Source: Amycolatopsis japonica (GTDB taxonomy: Bacteria; Actinomycetota; Actinomycetes; Mycobacteriales; Pseudonocardiaceae). From it: 64,000 bases of DNA. The DNA is taken from NCBI RefSeq assembly GCF_000732925.1, contig NZ_CP008953.1, forward strand, positions 7,185,001 to 7,249,000. The letters run 5' to 3'. The notes under the pieces are model-generated. The model was not told the origin of the DNA. It did no database searches and worked only from the letters and a program-made list of their open reading frames with translations. Of the stretch, positions 17,656-27,400 are shown piece by piece (positions within the stretch are counted from its first letter, which is position 1; each line of letters begins with the position of its first letter). The position numbers and the translations under genes are program-made.

Positions 17656-18531
17656 ATGTCTGCCACCGAAAAGGATTCCGGCGAGCTCACCGCTCCGTAC
17701 GGGACCGGCGCGGCGCCCCAGGCCACATCTGGGAAGAAGGTCCGCATACATCACCTTCGCGACATGAAGGAGCGCGGCGAAGCCTGGCCGATGCTCACCG
17801 CCTACGACATGTACACCGCCGCGCTGTTCGACGAAGTGGGCATTCCCGTGCTGCTCGTCGGGGATTCCGCGTCGAACAACGTGTTCGGTTACGACACTTC
17901 GCTTCCGGTGACCGTGGAGGAGCTGCTTCCGTTGGTCCGCGCGGTCACCCGATCGGTGAAGCGGTCCCTGGTCGTCGCCGATCTGCCGTTCGGTTCGTAT
18001 CAGCTTTCACCGCAGCAGGCGCTCGAGACGTCGGTGCGGTTCATGAAGGAAGGCCGCGCGCACGCGGTGAAACTCGAAGGCGGACGGAAATTCGCTCCGC
18101 ACGTCGAGGCGCTGACGTCGGCCGGCGTCCCCGTGATGGGACATATCGGATTCACGCCGCAGAGTGAACACAATCTGGGCGGCTACCGCGTCCAGGGGCG
18201 CGGCGAAGCGGCCGAAGCGCTGCTCGCCGACGCGCTCGCCCTGGAGGAGGCCGGCGCCTTCGCGGTCGTCATGGAGATGGTGCCCGCCGAAGCGGCGAAG
18301 CGGATCACGCACGAACTGAAGATCCCGACCGTCGGCATCGGCGCCGGGCCGGACTGCGACGCGCAGGTGCTCGTCTGGCAGGACATGGCCGGGCTTCGGC
18401 GCGGCAAGACCCCTCGCTTCGTGAAGAAGTACGCCGACCTCGCCGGCGTGCTGGCCGGGGCGGCGTCCGCGTTCGCGGAGGACGTCCGGCGAGGCGAATT
18501 CCCGGCGCCGGAGCACTCCTTCCACGACTGA
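17656..18531 (+). CDS. panB: 3-methyl-2-oxobutanoate hydroxymethyltransferase
   Basis: 291 residues from ATG 17656. The TIM barrel starts after a ~28-residue polar extension. Family motifs: MLTAYDMYTAALFDEVGIP, LVGDSASNNVFGYDTS (metal-binding Asp), VVADLPFGSY, AVKLEGG and HIGFTPQSEHNLGGYRVQG. It transfers a hydroxymethyl group from 5,10-methylenetetrahydrofolate to 2-oxoisovalerate, the first committed step of pantothenate and CoA synthesis. No other pan gene is adjacent. Divergent from lysX, with 244 bp between that hold an imperfect inverted repeat (17457-17487). Confidence 0.96.
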   Translation: MSATEKDSGELTAPYGTGAAPQATSGKKVRIHHLRDMKERGEAWPMLTAYDMYTAALFDEVGIPVLLVGDSASNNVFGYDTSLPVTVEELLPLVRAVTRSVKRSLVVADLPFGSYQLSPQQALETSVRFMKEGRAHAVKLEGGRKFAPHVEALTSAGVPVMGHIGFTPQSEHNLGGYRVQGRGEAAEALLADALALEEAGAFAVVMEMVPAEAAKRITHELKIPTVGIGAGPDCDAQVLVWQDMAGLRRGKTPRFVKKYADLAGVLAGAASAFAEDVRRGEFPAPEHSFHD

Positions 18532-18548
18532 CCCGCCTCTGACCTGCA

Positions 18549-18621
18549 AAAAGAGAGCAAGGGACCTTTGCTACCACTCCCGACCGAGGAGCGCGGTAGC
18601 AAAGGTCCCTTGCTCTCTTTT
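18549..18621 (+). terminator. Inverted pair of AGCAAAGG elements: hairpin after panB
   Basis: Arms 18549-18575 and 18595-18621 are perfectly complementary over 27 bp with a 19-nt loop. The left arm starts AAAAGAGAGC and the right arm ends GCTCTCTTTT, giving a strong stem with a T tract on either strand. Copies 6 (inverted) and 7 (direct) of the interspersed element form it. It begins 17 bp after the panB stop, so it probably works as a terminator. Confidence 0.8.
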
Positions 18622-18768
18622 CGGGTGGGCCCTGCCTGATCACCCTCCTTTAGTTGTTCACGTATATGAACTTCAATCATGTCCTTGACTCTCATTCGTA
18701 AAGAGGCTTAACGTCTAGCCCGTCGCCGCCACGACCGAATTTCGATCCCTCGACGAGGAGGACCACGG

Positions 18769-19743
18769 ATGCGTGTTCGTGAGCGGGTTCTGGCCGTTGC
18801 GGCCGGTACGGCCCTGCTGTCCACGTTGGCGGCGTACCCGGCACAGGCCGCGACGGTCCGCGTAGGGACTTCGGAGCAGCTCACGGCGGCGCTCGCTTCG
18901 GTCACTCCAGGCACCGTCATCGAACTCGCGGCCGACACGACATTCACGGGCAACTTCAAGGCGGCGAAGAGCGGCACGTCCAGCAGCCGCATCACGCTGA
19001 AGGGTCCGCGAAGCGCGGTCATCAAGGCCTCGGCCGGGCGCACGCTCGAACTGACCGGCAGCTACTGGAACCTGACCGGCTTCACCCTCACCGGTGGCCA
19101 GAAAGGCCTGATGGCGACGGGCGTCAAGAACACCGTCGTCGACGGCATCAAGGTCGCCGGTGTCGGCCACGAGGGCATCCATTTCCAGTACACGAGCACC
19201 GACAACGTCGTGAAGAACTCAGAGGTGACCGACACCGGCCGCGAGTACGCGGGCTACGGCGAAGGCATCTACTTCGGTTCCGCGAAGGGCAACTGGCCCG
19301 GCGGCACGCCCGACCGGAGCGACCGGAACAAGGCGCTGAACAACAAGATCGGCCCGAACGTGCGAGCCGAGTCGATCGACATCAAGGAAGGCACCACCGG
19401 CGGCGAACTGCGCGGCAACATCTTCGACGGGACCGGGCAGAGCGGCGAGCACTTCGCCGACAGCTGGGTGGACATGAAGGGCAACAACTACGTGGTCGCG
19501 GACAACCGGGGCAGCAAGGTCTTCGTGCACGACGCGACCTACGGCGGCTTCGAGGTCCACGTCCAGCTCGACGGTTGGGGCCGCGGCAACACCTTCTCCG
19601 GCAACACCGCGGACGTGCAGTCCAGCTACGCGTACGGCTTCTATCTCGTGAAAGCCGCGACGGGTAACAAGGTCTGCGCGAGCAACAAGGTGACCGGCGC
19701 CGGGAAGGGATTCGCGAACGTGGCCGCCACGGCGGGCTGCTGA
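18769..19743 (+). CDS. Secreted right-handed parallel beta-helix protein (pectate-lyase-like fold)
   Basis: 324 residues. A Sec signal peptide ends in YPAQAATV (cleavage near residue 28). The rest repeats short strands with N/G/T/V patterns (SYWNLTGFTLTGG, NTVVDGIKVAG, DNVVKNSEVTD, NYVVADNRGSKVF), typical of a right-handed beta-helix as in polysaccharide lyases and similar surface proteins. Two Cys near the C-terminus (KVCASNK, TAGC) may form a disulfide. I see no clear catalytic motif, so enzyme activity is uncertain. An AT-rich upstream stretch (18650-18715) may hold the promoter; a GACGAGGAGG ribosome binding site precedes the ATG. Confidence 0.85.
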   Translation: MRVRERVLAVAAGTALLSTLAAYPAQAATVRVGTSEQLTAALASVTPGTVIELAADTTFTGNFKAAKSGTSSSRITLKGPRSAVIKASAGRTLELTGSYWNLTGFTLTGGQKGLMATGVKNTVVDGIKVAGVGHEGIHFQYTSTDNVVKNSEVTDTGREYAGYGEGIYFGSAKGNWPGGTPDRSDRNKALNNKIGPNVRAESIDIKEGTTGGELRGNIFDGTGQSGEHFADSWVDMKGNNYVVADNRGSKVFVHDATYGGFEVHVQLDGWGRGNTFSGNTADVQSSYAYGFYLVKAATGNKVCASNKVTGAGKGFANVAATAGC

Positions 19744-19757
19744 CGCGACCGAAGACC

Positions 19758-19794
19758 GGGGGCCCGCTCAGCCCGGCGGCGGGGGCGGGCCCCC
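19758..19794 (+). terminator. GC-rich hairpin after the beta-helix gene
   Basis: GGGGGCCCGC at 19758-19767 pairs perfectly with GCGGGCCCCC at 19785-19794. It begins 15 bp after the stop codon and precedes the proline iminopeptidase gene. No long T tract follows. Confidence 0.6.
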
Positions 19795-19832
19795 ACCCTT
19801 CGAACACTCGCCGATTCGGGCAGAGTGTTCTT

Positions 19833-20792
19833 ATGGATGACCTGTACCCGCCGATCCAGGTGCGCGCCGAGGGCATGCTCGACGTCGGCGACGGGCACCG
19901 GATCTACTGCCAGGAAGCCGGGAATCCGGACGGCAAACCCGTGGTCGTGCTGCACGGAGGCCCTGGTAGCGGCATCTCCCCCATGGCCAGGCGGCATTTC
20001 GATCCCGAGGCCTACCGGATCATCCTGTTCGACCAGCGCGGCGCCGGGCGCAGCACTCCGCATATCGGCACGCCGGACGTCGACCTGTCGGCCAACACCC
20101 TCTGGCACCTCGTCGCGGACATGGAAAAGCTGCGCGAACGGCTGAATCTCGACCAGTGGCAGCTCTTCGGCGGTTCGTGGGGCGCGACCCTCGCCCTCGC
20201 CTACGCCGAAACCCACCCGAGCCGCGTCAGCGAGATCATCCTGCGCGGCGTGTTCACCGTCCGCCGCGGCGAACTCGACTGGATCTACAACGGCGGCGCC
20301 GCGAACCTCTTCCCCCGCGAGTGGGAAGACTTCCTCGCGCCGATCCCCGAAGACCGCCGCGACGACCCACTGTCGGCGTACCGCGAGCTCGTCTATCACC
20401 CCGATCGGGCGATCCGGGAACGTGCGGCCATCGCCTGGAGCACCTGGGAAGGCGCGATCGTCTGCCTGCGCCCGGATCCCGCCTTCCACAACCAGTACGC
20501 GTCGCCGGAGTTCGCGGTCACCTTCGCCCGGCTGGCGCTGCACTACTTCTGCCATGGGGCGTGGCTTGAGGAAGGGCAGCTGATCCGGGAGGCCGGGAAG
20601 CTGTCGGGGATTCCTGGCGTGATCGTGCAGGGTCGGTACGACGCGGTGTGCCCGCCGGCGACCGCTTACGAGCTGCACCGGGCTTGGCCGGACTCGAAGC
20701 TGGAGCTCGTCGAAGCGGCCGGACACGCGGTGACGGATCCGGGGATGCTGGCGGCGCTTCGGGAAGCGACGGACTCTTTTCGCTCGCCTTGA
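19833..20792 (+). CDS. pip: Proline iminopeptidase (peptidase S33)
   Basis: 319 residues, no signal peptide, so cytoplasmic. Alpha/beta-hydrolase motifs: oxyanion HGGPGSG (about 48), FDQRGAGRS, nucleophile elbow GGSWG (Ser about 112), and C-terminal AAGHAVTDPGM with the catalytic His. The GGSWG elbow and DQRG segment are diagnostic of prolyl aminopeptidases, which release N-terminal proline from peptides. Length is normal (300-320). It stands alone between the beta-helix gene and the toxin/immunity locus. Confidence 0.93.
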   Translation: MDDLYPPIQVRAEGMLDVGDGHRIYCQEAGNPDGKPVVVLHGGPGSGISPMARRHFDPEAYRIILFDQRGAGRSTPHIGTPDVDLSANTLWHLVADMEKLRERLNLDQWQLFGGSWGATLALAYAETHPSRVSEIILRGVFTVRRGELDWIYNGGAANLFPREWEDFLAPIPEDRRDDPLSAYRELVYHPDRAIRERAAIAWSTWEGAIVCLRPDPAFHNQYASPEFAVTFARLALHYFCHGAWLEEGQLIREAGKLSGIPGVIVQGRYDAVCPPATAYELHRAWPDSKLELVEAAGHAVTDPGMLAALREATDSFRSP

Positions 20793-20892
20793 GTCGGCCG
20801 GGGCATTCGAACCGAGAGCATGCCTGCCACCCAAAGGCGGCGAGGTCATGTATCACCTGGTTCCTACCTGATCCCACGAGCAGGCAACCTGA

Positions 20893-21444
20893 TCACAACA
20901 ACCCTTTGTCCATCTGAGAGAATATCTTCTGAATTCCGCTCGACTTATCGACCACCCGATAACGATTGAATACTTCAACCGCCCTAGCCTCACCGCCCTC
21001 CAGTTTATGAAGAGTCAGCAAAGCACACTCCCTTACATCCTGATCCGAATCAGAAAGCCATCCATAAAACACCCACGTAGCCTCCTTCGCGAGAGTCACA
21101 CAGCGCTCTGAAATCCGATCATTTCCTCGCTCAATCTCGGAAGAGTGCGGTTGACTGAAAACAATCTGCTGTATCAGCTCGGCGATACATTTACGCACGG
21201 GACCGAGAACCACATCTGGCAGCATCGCGAGGAGAACCTCGAGCGCAGGCAACGCCGATTCGTACGATTCCCCCTGAACTAGGACTTCATTATCAATACT
21301 CCAGTATGCCGCTTTCGCTTCCACTTCCGACGTAGCTTCAATAACAGAGTTAAAAGCGCTTGGCAGCCCATCACCGACACCCGAAGCAGTTCTCAGTGAA
21401 GCCCAATCGATGGATTCAATCAGCGCTGTCGCCACGACATTCAC
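20893..21444 (-). CDS. Putative immunity protein of the Rhs toxin (HEAT-like helical protein)
   Basis: 183 residues from GTG 21444. I chose this start because its GTGA overlaps the TGA stop of the Rhs gene (21443-21441) and a GAGG site sits at good spacing; an ATG at 21465 is also open. The protein is helical, with repeated amphipathic segments (ALEVLLAMLPDVVLGPVRK, DSDQDVRECALLTLHKLEGG) resembling HEAT repeats, and has no signal peptide. I recognise no specific family. Base composition drops sharply: 21121-21180 is 28/60 GC, against about 70% around it, which points to recent transfer. Position directly after a toxin tip, with coupled translation, is the usual place for a polymorphic-toxin immunity gene. 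Confidence 0.72.
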   Translation of the reverse strand: MNVVATALIESIDWASLRTASGVGDGLPSAFNSVIEATSEVEAKAAYWSIDNEVLVQGESYESALPALEVLLAMLPDVVLGPVRKCIAELIQQIVFSQPHSSEIERGNDRISERCVTLAKEATWVFYGWLSDSDQDVRECALLTLHKLEGGEARAVEVFNRYRVVDKSSGIQKIFSQMDKGLL

Positions 21445-24400
21445 GAAACAACCTCGATTCCCCATGGACCACCAGGCTTCACCAGTGTACCCGGAGGGAA
21501 TTGCGACTGATCAAAGGTTCCTTGACAACGCGTGCAGATCGGCACCTGCCCTGACGTGCGCGGGCGGATGGCTTCAGTGAACTGAACAGATTTGGGATCG
21601 ATCCCGAGCTGACGGACAACATCATCTTCTGCGCACCCCGTCGGATTACTGTTGCAACCTGCCGCAGTACGTCCTGTAGCAGGGTCGAATCCTCCCGTAA
21701 CAGTAGCCTTGCTTGCGCCGACCTCTTCCGCCAAATCGTCCCGAGCCTTTCGAGCGGCGCCAAGCAGGCACTTGTCGTCGTTATGGGTGAGAACCGGTGT
21801 CTGGCCTGCGACGACAAAGTACGTGTGGTCACCATCGACGGTCAGGTTGTAGACCCGCCGCACCTCCGACCATGACCGCGTCCCCGTGACCGTCGCATCC
21901 CGATGATCCCCGGTCTCCAGCCGATGACCGGCCTTCAGATCAACAGCGTGAGACCACCGCTTCTCCGACTCCACCCAGAACGGATGCTCATCCGTCGCCA
22001 CCACAGACCCACGATCGGCACCGCTCGCGACACCGACCTCGACCAGAGTCCGCTTACTCGCATGCGAACGGGCATCCGTCACCACCCGAACCGCAGTACG
22101 CCCCGTCGTCGGATCCTTCGCCAGGACCTTGTCCCCGACCCTCACATCCTTGATCGGCTTACGAGACCCGTCACCCATCACCACCAGCGTGTTCGGATCA
22201 AAACTGTTCTTCGACACACAGCTCGTAGCCGAACCGCTCGACGACTCGTCGTGATGCTTACCCCGGCTCTTGTTCCGCCCAGCCAAACCACCCAAAGCGG
22301 ACAAAAGATCATCAGGAGAAGCCCCCGACTGAGCAACCTCCGACACCGCCGTCACGGTCTCTGCGACGTTCTGGACGACGTTCCCGTCCCCCACCACCTG
22401 CTTCTTGAAGAAATCGAAAACCCGACCCGAATCCTGCACATCCGCCTTGAACGCCTGCACCACCCGAGCCGGCGTCAACGGCGACGACGACACCAGATCC
22501 GTCCCCTTGAACACCGGCTTCAAAGCCGCCTTCAACGTCGGAATCGGATTCCGCTTCGCCGTCCGCTCCGCGGCACCCCGCGCGGCAGCCGCGGCCGCCT
22601 TCTTCTTCGCCAGGATCGCCGCGGCCCGCCGAGCCGCGGCCGCAGCGGCGGCGGCAGCCGCCTTACGAGCAGCCGCAACAGCAGAAGCCTTCCGAGCAGC
22701 AGCCGCCGCAGCATCATCAACACCCCGGCGAGCAGCACCGGCGACATCGTCGCCATAGCGACGGCCAAGACCGATCGCGTCGTCGGCGTGGCGGCCCGCT
22801 CGCCGGCCGTTGCCGATGAAGTCGCCCGCCTTTCGAGCCCACTTCGCCGCGGTCGCGGCGTTGCCACCGAACGGGATCGCGCCCGCCGCCGACCAGGCGG
22901 CGTTCTCCCAGTCACCTTCAGCGGCGTAGATCGCGGCGTTCGCGAGGTCGGCGATCTCGCCGATGCCGGGGATCATGCCCGCCACGTCCAGGGCGGTGTG
23001 CACGATGGTGCCCGCCTTGTCCCACAGGTCACTGAACCAGCCGTGGCCATCCGGGTCGAAGTAGTTCAGCGGCGAACCCAGCACATACGAGTAGCGGTTC
23101 GCGCTGATCGACGGCGAGAACGGGAGCTCGATGCTGTCGCGCGAAGCGAACGTGCCGGAACCCGGCTGGTACCACCGCGCCCCCATGTTGACGTTCCCGT
23201 TGTCGGGATCCGTCCAGTCGCCCTGGAAACCGACCGTCCGCGAGGCACCGGTCGACGCGATCCGCTTGCCGTACGGGTCGTACGCCGTCGAGTCGACGAC
23301 GCCACCCGATGCGGGCGCCAGCGCGCCGACGACGTCGCCGTGCCGGTCGGAAAGCGTGAGCCGGGAATCGGCTCCCTGCGAGAGCGACACCAAAGAGCCA
23401 TCCGGACCGCGGCCGAAGCGCGAGACTCCGTCGCTGACTGTGTCTCGTTCCATGCCCGCGTACGAGAACTTCTGCCCGCCTCGGGTGGCGAGCCGGTCGA
23501 AGTCGTCGTAGGTGTACTCGGTCGTGCCGAACTTGACCAGCCTGTCGAAGGCGTCGAAGGAGTACTTCTCCTCCATGCCGGACGACGTGCGTGAACTCAG
23601 CGAACCGCGCAGCGAGTAGGCGTAGGTGTAGTCGCCGTCGGCGAGGACGCGGTTCCGCTCGTCGTAGGTCGCGTTCTTGTCACCCGCCTTGACCCGGTTG
23701 CCCGAGTCGTCCCAGCCGTACTCGGTCGACTTACCCGACGGGTCCGTCCAGGAGAGCATTCGACCCTGGAAGTCGTACGAGTAGCTGTTCTGACCGGAGC
23801 CGGCCAGCCCCGCGGTCGTCTTCGTCTTGACCCGGTCGTTCGGGTCGTAGGTGTAGGCGATCGACGAGAGGACCGTGCCGTTCGCTTCCTTCAGGACATC
23901 GGACTTCGGCCGCGCGAGGTTGTCGTAGTCGTAGGTCCGGACGCGACCGGCGCCGTAGTCGATCGTCTTGACCTTGCCGGCTTCGTTGTAGCCGTAGGTC
24001 AGTTTGCCGCCGGTCGCGCCGTCGGTCACGGAGTCCAGACGGCCCTTGAGGTAGCCGTAACCGGTGGTGCCGGCGGCGTCCTTCCGGGTGATGACGCGCC
24101 CGGCGTTGTCGTACTCGAAGGACGACGCGCCGGAGGTACCGGTCGCGGTCAGCAGACCACCGCGGTCGTTGTAGGTGTACGCGTTACTTCCTGCCACCCG
24201 CACACGGCCGTCGGCGTCATAGGTCCGCACCTTGCCGGTGGTCTGCGTCTCGGCGCCCGAGCCGGTCTCCGTGAGCATCCGGTTCAGCGCGTCGAACGTC
24301 CGGTCGCGGTTCACGTTTCCGGGCGCGGTCAGCCGGGTCGCGTTGCCCGTGGCGTCGTAGGACTGCGTCCAGGTCCGGTCGGCCGGCGCGGGATGTGCGG

Positions 24401-27400
24401 CGGTGGACGGCTCGACCACCGACTCCGGCAGGTTCAGGCTGTTGTAGGTGAAGACGGTCTTGTTGGATCGGCCGTCGGTGAACCTGGTGCGGTTTCCGGC
24501 CGCGTCGTAGCCGAATGACGTCGTGATCGTCTTCCCGTCCGCGACGGGCTCGATCTGGCTGGACAGCCGGTTCGCCGCGTCGTAGCTGAACGTGGTGACC
24601 CGCTTTTCCCAGTCCTCCGACGTCCGCATGTTGCCGGCGGGGTCGTAGGTGAACTTGCGCTCCCGCAACAGCGGCTGCGAGCCGGTCCACTGGCCGTCGA
24701 CGTCGAACTCGGAGATCACGCGCCCGGCCAGGTCGTAGTTGAGCCGTTTCGTGGCGCCCGCGCCGTCGCTCGCCCGGACCAGCCTGCCCTGCCGGTCATA
24801 GCCCCGCTTGGTGGTGACCCCGGCCGGGTCGACCGCGGTGATCAGCTGGTTCAGCTTGTCGTAGGTGTTCAGGCTCTTCTCGCCGGCCGGATTCTCGATC
24901 GCCACCACGTTGCCCGCGTCGTCGTGCCGGTACTTCGTGGTGTACGCGGCAGGCGTCGGGAACCGCTCCACCGCGGTCGACGTGGCCTTGCGGCCCAGTT
25001 CGTCATAGGTCGCTTCGACCCGGGCACCCGTCGGCGAAGTCGCGGACAGGGGCAGGCCGGTCATCGTGTACGAGTACTTCCAGACACCGGCGGCCGTGCC
25101 GTTGTCCTGCGGGTCGTGCCGCTCAAGCAGCCTTCCCAGCTGGTCGTACCGCAGTTCGGTCGCGTGCTGCCGGGCGTCGATCTGCTTGATCACGCGCCCC
25201 ACGGCGTCGTACCGGATCTCCTTGGTCGGTGTGATCGGCGCCGTGGCGCCGGGCGGCGTGTACGACGGCAGGCTCGCCTTCACCAGCTGCCCGAGTTTGT
25301 CGTACTCGGCCGTGGTGACGCGACCGAGCGGGTCCTTCGTGTGCGTGACCGAACCGAAGGTGTCGTAGCCGGTGATCATGGTCGCTTGCGCGTCCACCGG
25401 CGCGCCGCCGTTCGACTCCGTGCGGACTCGCGGACCGGTGGCCCGGATGGGCCTGGCCAGCTGGTCGTACGCCATCGTCGTCGTGTATTGGGACGACGAC
25501 TGGCTCCCACGAGGATCGGTGACGGACACCGGCATCCCGCGTTCGTCGTAGTCCCAGCTGGTGATCAGTCGTTCCTGACCATTGTGGACGGTCTGCTTGA
25601 TTCGCTGGCCGGAGGCGTTGTATTCGAATTCGGTGACCTCAAGGGTGTTCACCTGTCCGCCACCGGTGTTCGAGGGATTACCGGACTTCTCGGTGCGGAT
25701 CACATTGCCGCTGCGGTCGTAGGTGAACCTCGTGCTGCGATCGAGTCCGCCGGGGTCTTCGATCGACTGTGTGAGCCTGTTGACCGTGTCGTAGTCGTAG
25801 GTCGTGGTCCGGTTTCCGGCCGTGGTCTGCTTGGTCAGGTTCCCGGCGCCGTCGTAGCTGTTGTTCTCCAGCACGAGGTCTCGAACGTATCCGGTGACGG
25901 GATCCTTGTAGCCCTCCGCGACGACCTGAGCGACCAGATCGTTGGCGTAGTAGTTGTTCCGCGTCGTACGGCCCATCGCGTCGACATGCAGGATCTGTCG
26001 TCCGGACTCGTCGTACCGGAAGGACTCGAGCACCGTCGGCTTCGAGTTCGCCGGATCGGTATCCCCTTCCCCGTCACCCGGGCGGCCGTCCCCGTCCGCA
26101 GGGTCGACCACGCCACCGTGCCAGCCGTGCAGGCGCACCTCGGCGACTTCATTGCGAGCCGTATAGGCGTAGGACTTCTTCACACCGCTCGCGTCGATTT
26201 CGAACATCCGGTTGCCGAAGACGTCGAAGCCGTACCGTGTCTCCTTGCCCTCCGGGTTGACGAGGTGCACGAGACGGCCATGGTCGTCGTACTCACGAGT
26301 GGTGACGCGGGAAGGGTCACCGCCGACGAGGTCCGAAACCTCCTCGCGCTCGATGTTCCCGTCCTTGTCGTAGGACATGACCGTCCGCGCACGATGCTTG
26401 ACACCGGTGACGGCGTTCGTGGTCTCAGGCCCTGTCTCGGCCCTCACGCGAGAAAGCGCGTCGTATTCGTAGGTGGTCGTGATGCCGTCGGGGTACGCGT
26501 CCACGTAGATCGTGGAAGAGGTCCGCCGTCCGGCGGCGTCGTAGACGAATCGTGTCCGCATTCCGGACGCTTGCTGGATCTCGCCGAGATCGCCGGTGCT
26601 GTAGTACCGGAAGTTCGTGCTCTCCCCCGTCGCGCTCACCGTCGACAGCAACAGGTCGGCCGGAACCGGGACGCTCACGTTGTCGAGCGGCTGCTCGGTG
26701 CCCGTGGTGTAGCTGTGCACGACCTCGCCGCCGTCGGGCATCTTCTGACTGAGAAGGTCGCCCTTGGCGTTGTAGAGGTATGTGGTCAGGTACCGGTTGT
26801 CCTCGGCGTTCGTGGACCTTCCGTCCCGGCTCCAGACGACCTTGTCGTTACGCGGATCGAGCGGGTTGTCCGGGCTGAAGTGGTAGCCGAAATATTCGGT
26901 CTGGCAGCGACCGGGCATCTGGCAGGTCCGCTTGCTGATGACGTTGCCCCGCTGGTCGAATCCGAGCGTGACCTCATTGAGGTTCTCGGAGACGATGGTG
27001 TTCTGGTTGCCTTCGTCGTCGTAGTCGTAGGTTCGGATCCCGTAGCCGACTTCCCCGGCGGGCTGCCCGGCCTGGTCTTCCGGGCGGACGCCGAGCCCCA
27101 GCGGGGTGACCGTCCGCAGAATCCGGCCCCGAACCGGGTCGTAGTCGAAGGTGTGGTTGCGGTTTCCCGGATCGGTGAACTGAACGGTGCGGATCAGATT
27201 GTTCTCTTCACCGGTGATCACCGGCACGCCGAGCCGCCAGTTCCCGCCGTTGCGATCGGTGTAGCTCTTCACCCGCTCGCTGACCGTGTCGTATTCCACC
27301 TCGGCGGCGATCTTGCCGCTGGGCAGGGTGATCTTGCTGAGCCCTTCGGACGGCTGAGCAGCCTGGAACTGCTCGCGGACCGCGTTGTCCCCTAAAGGTT

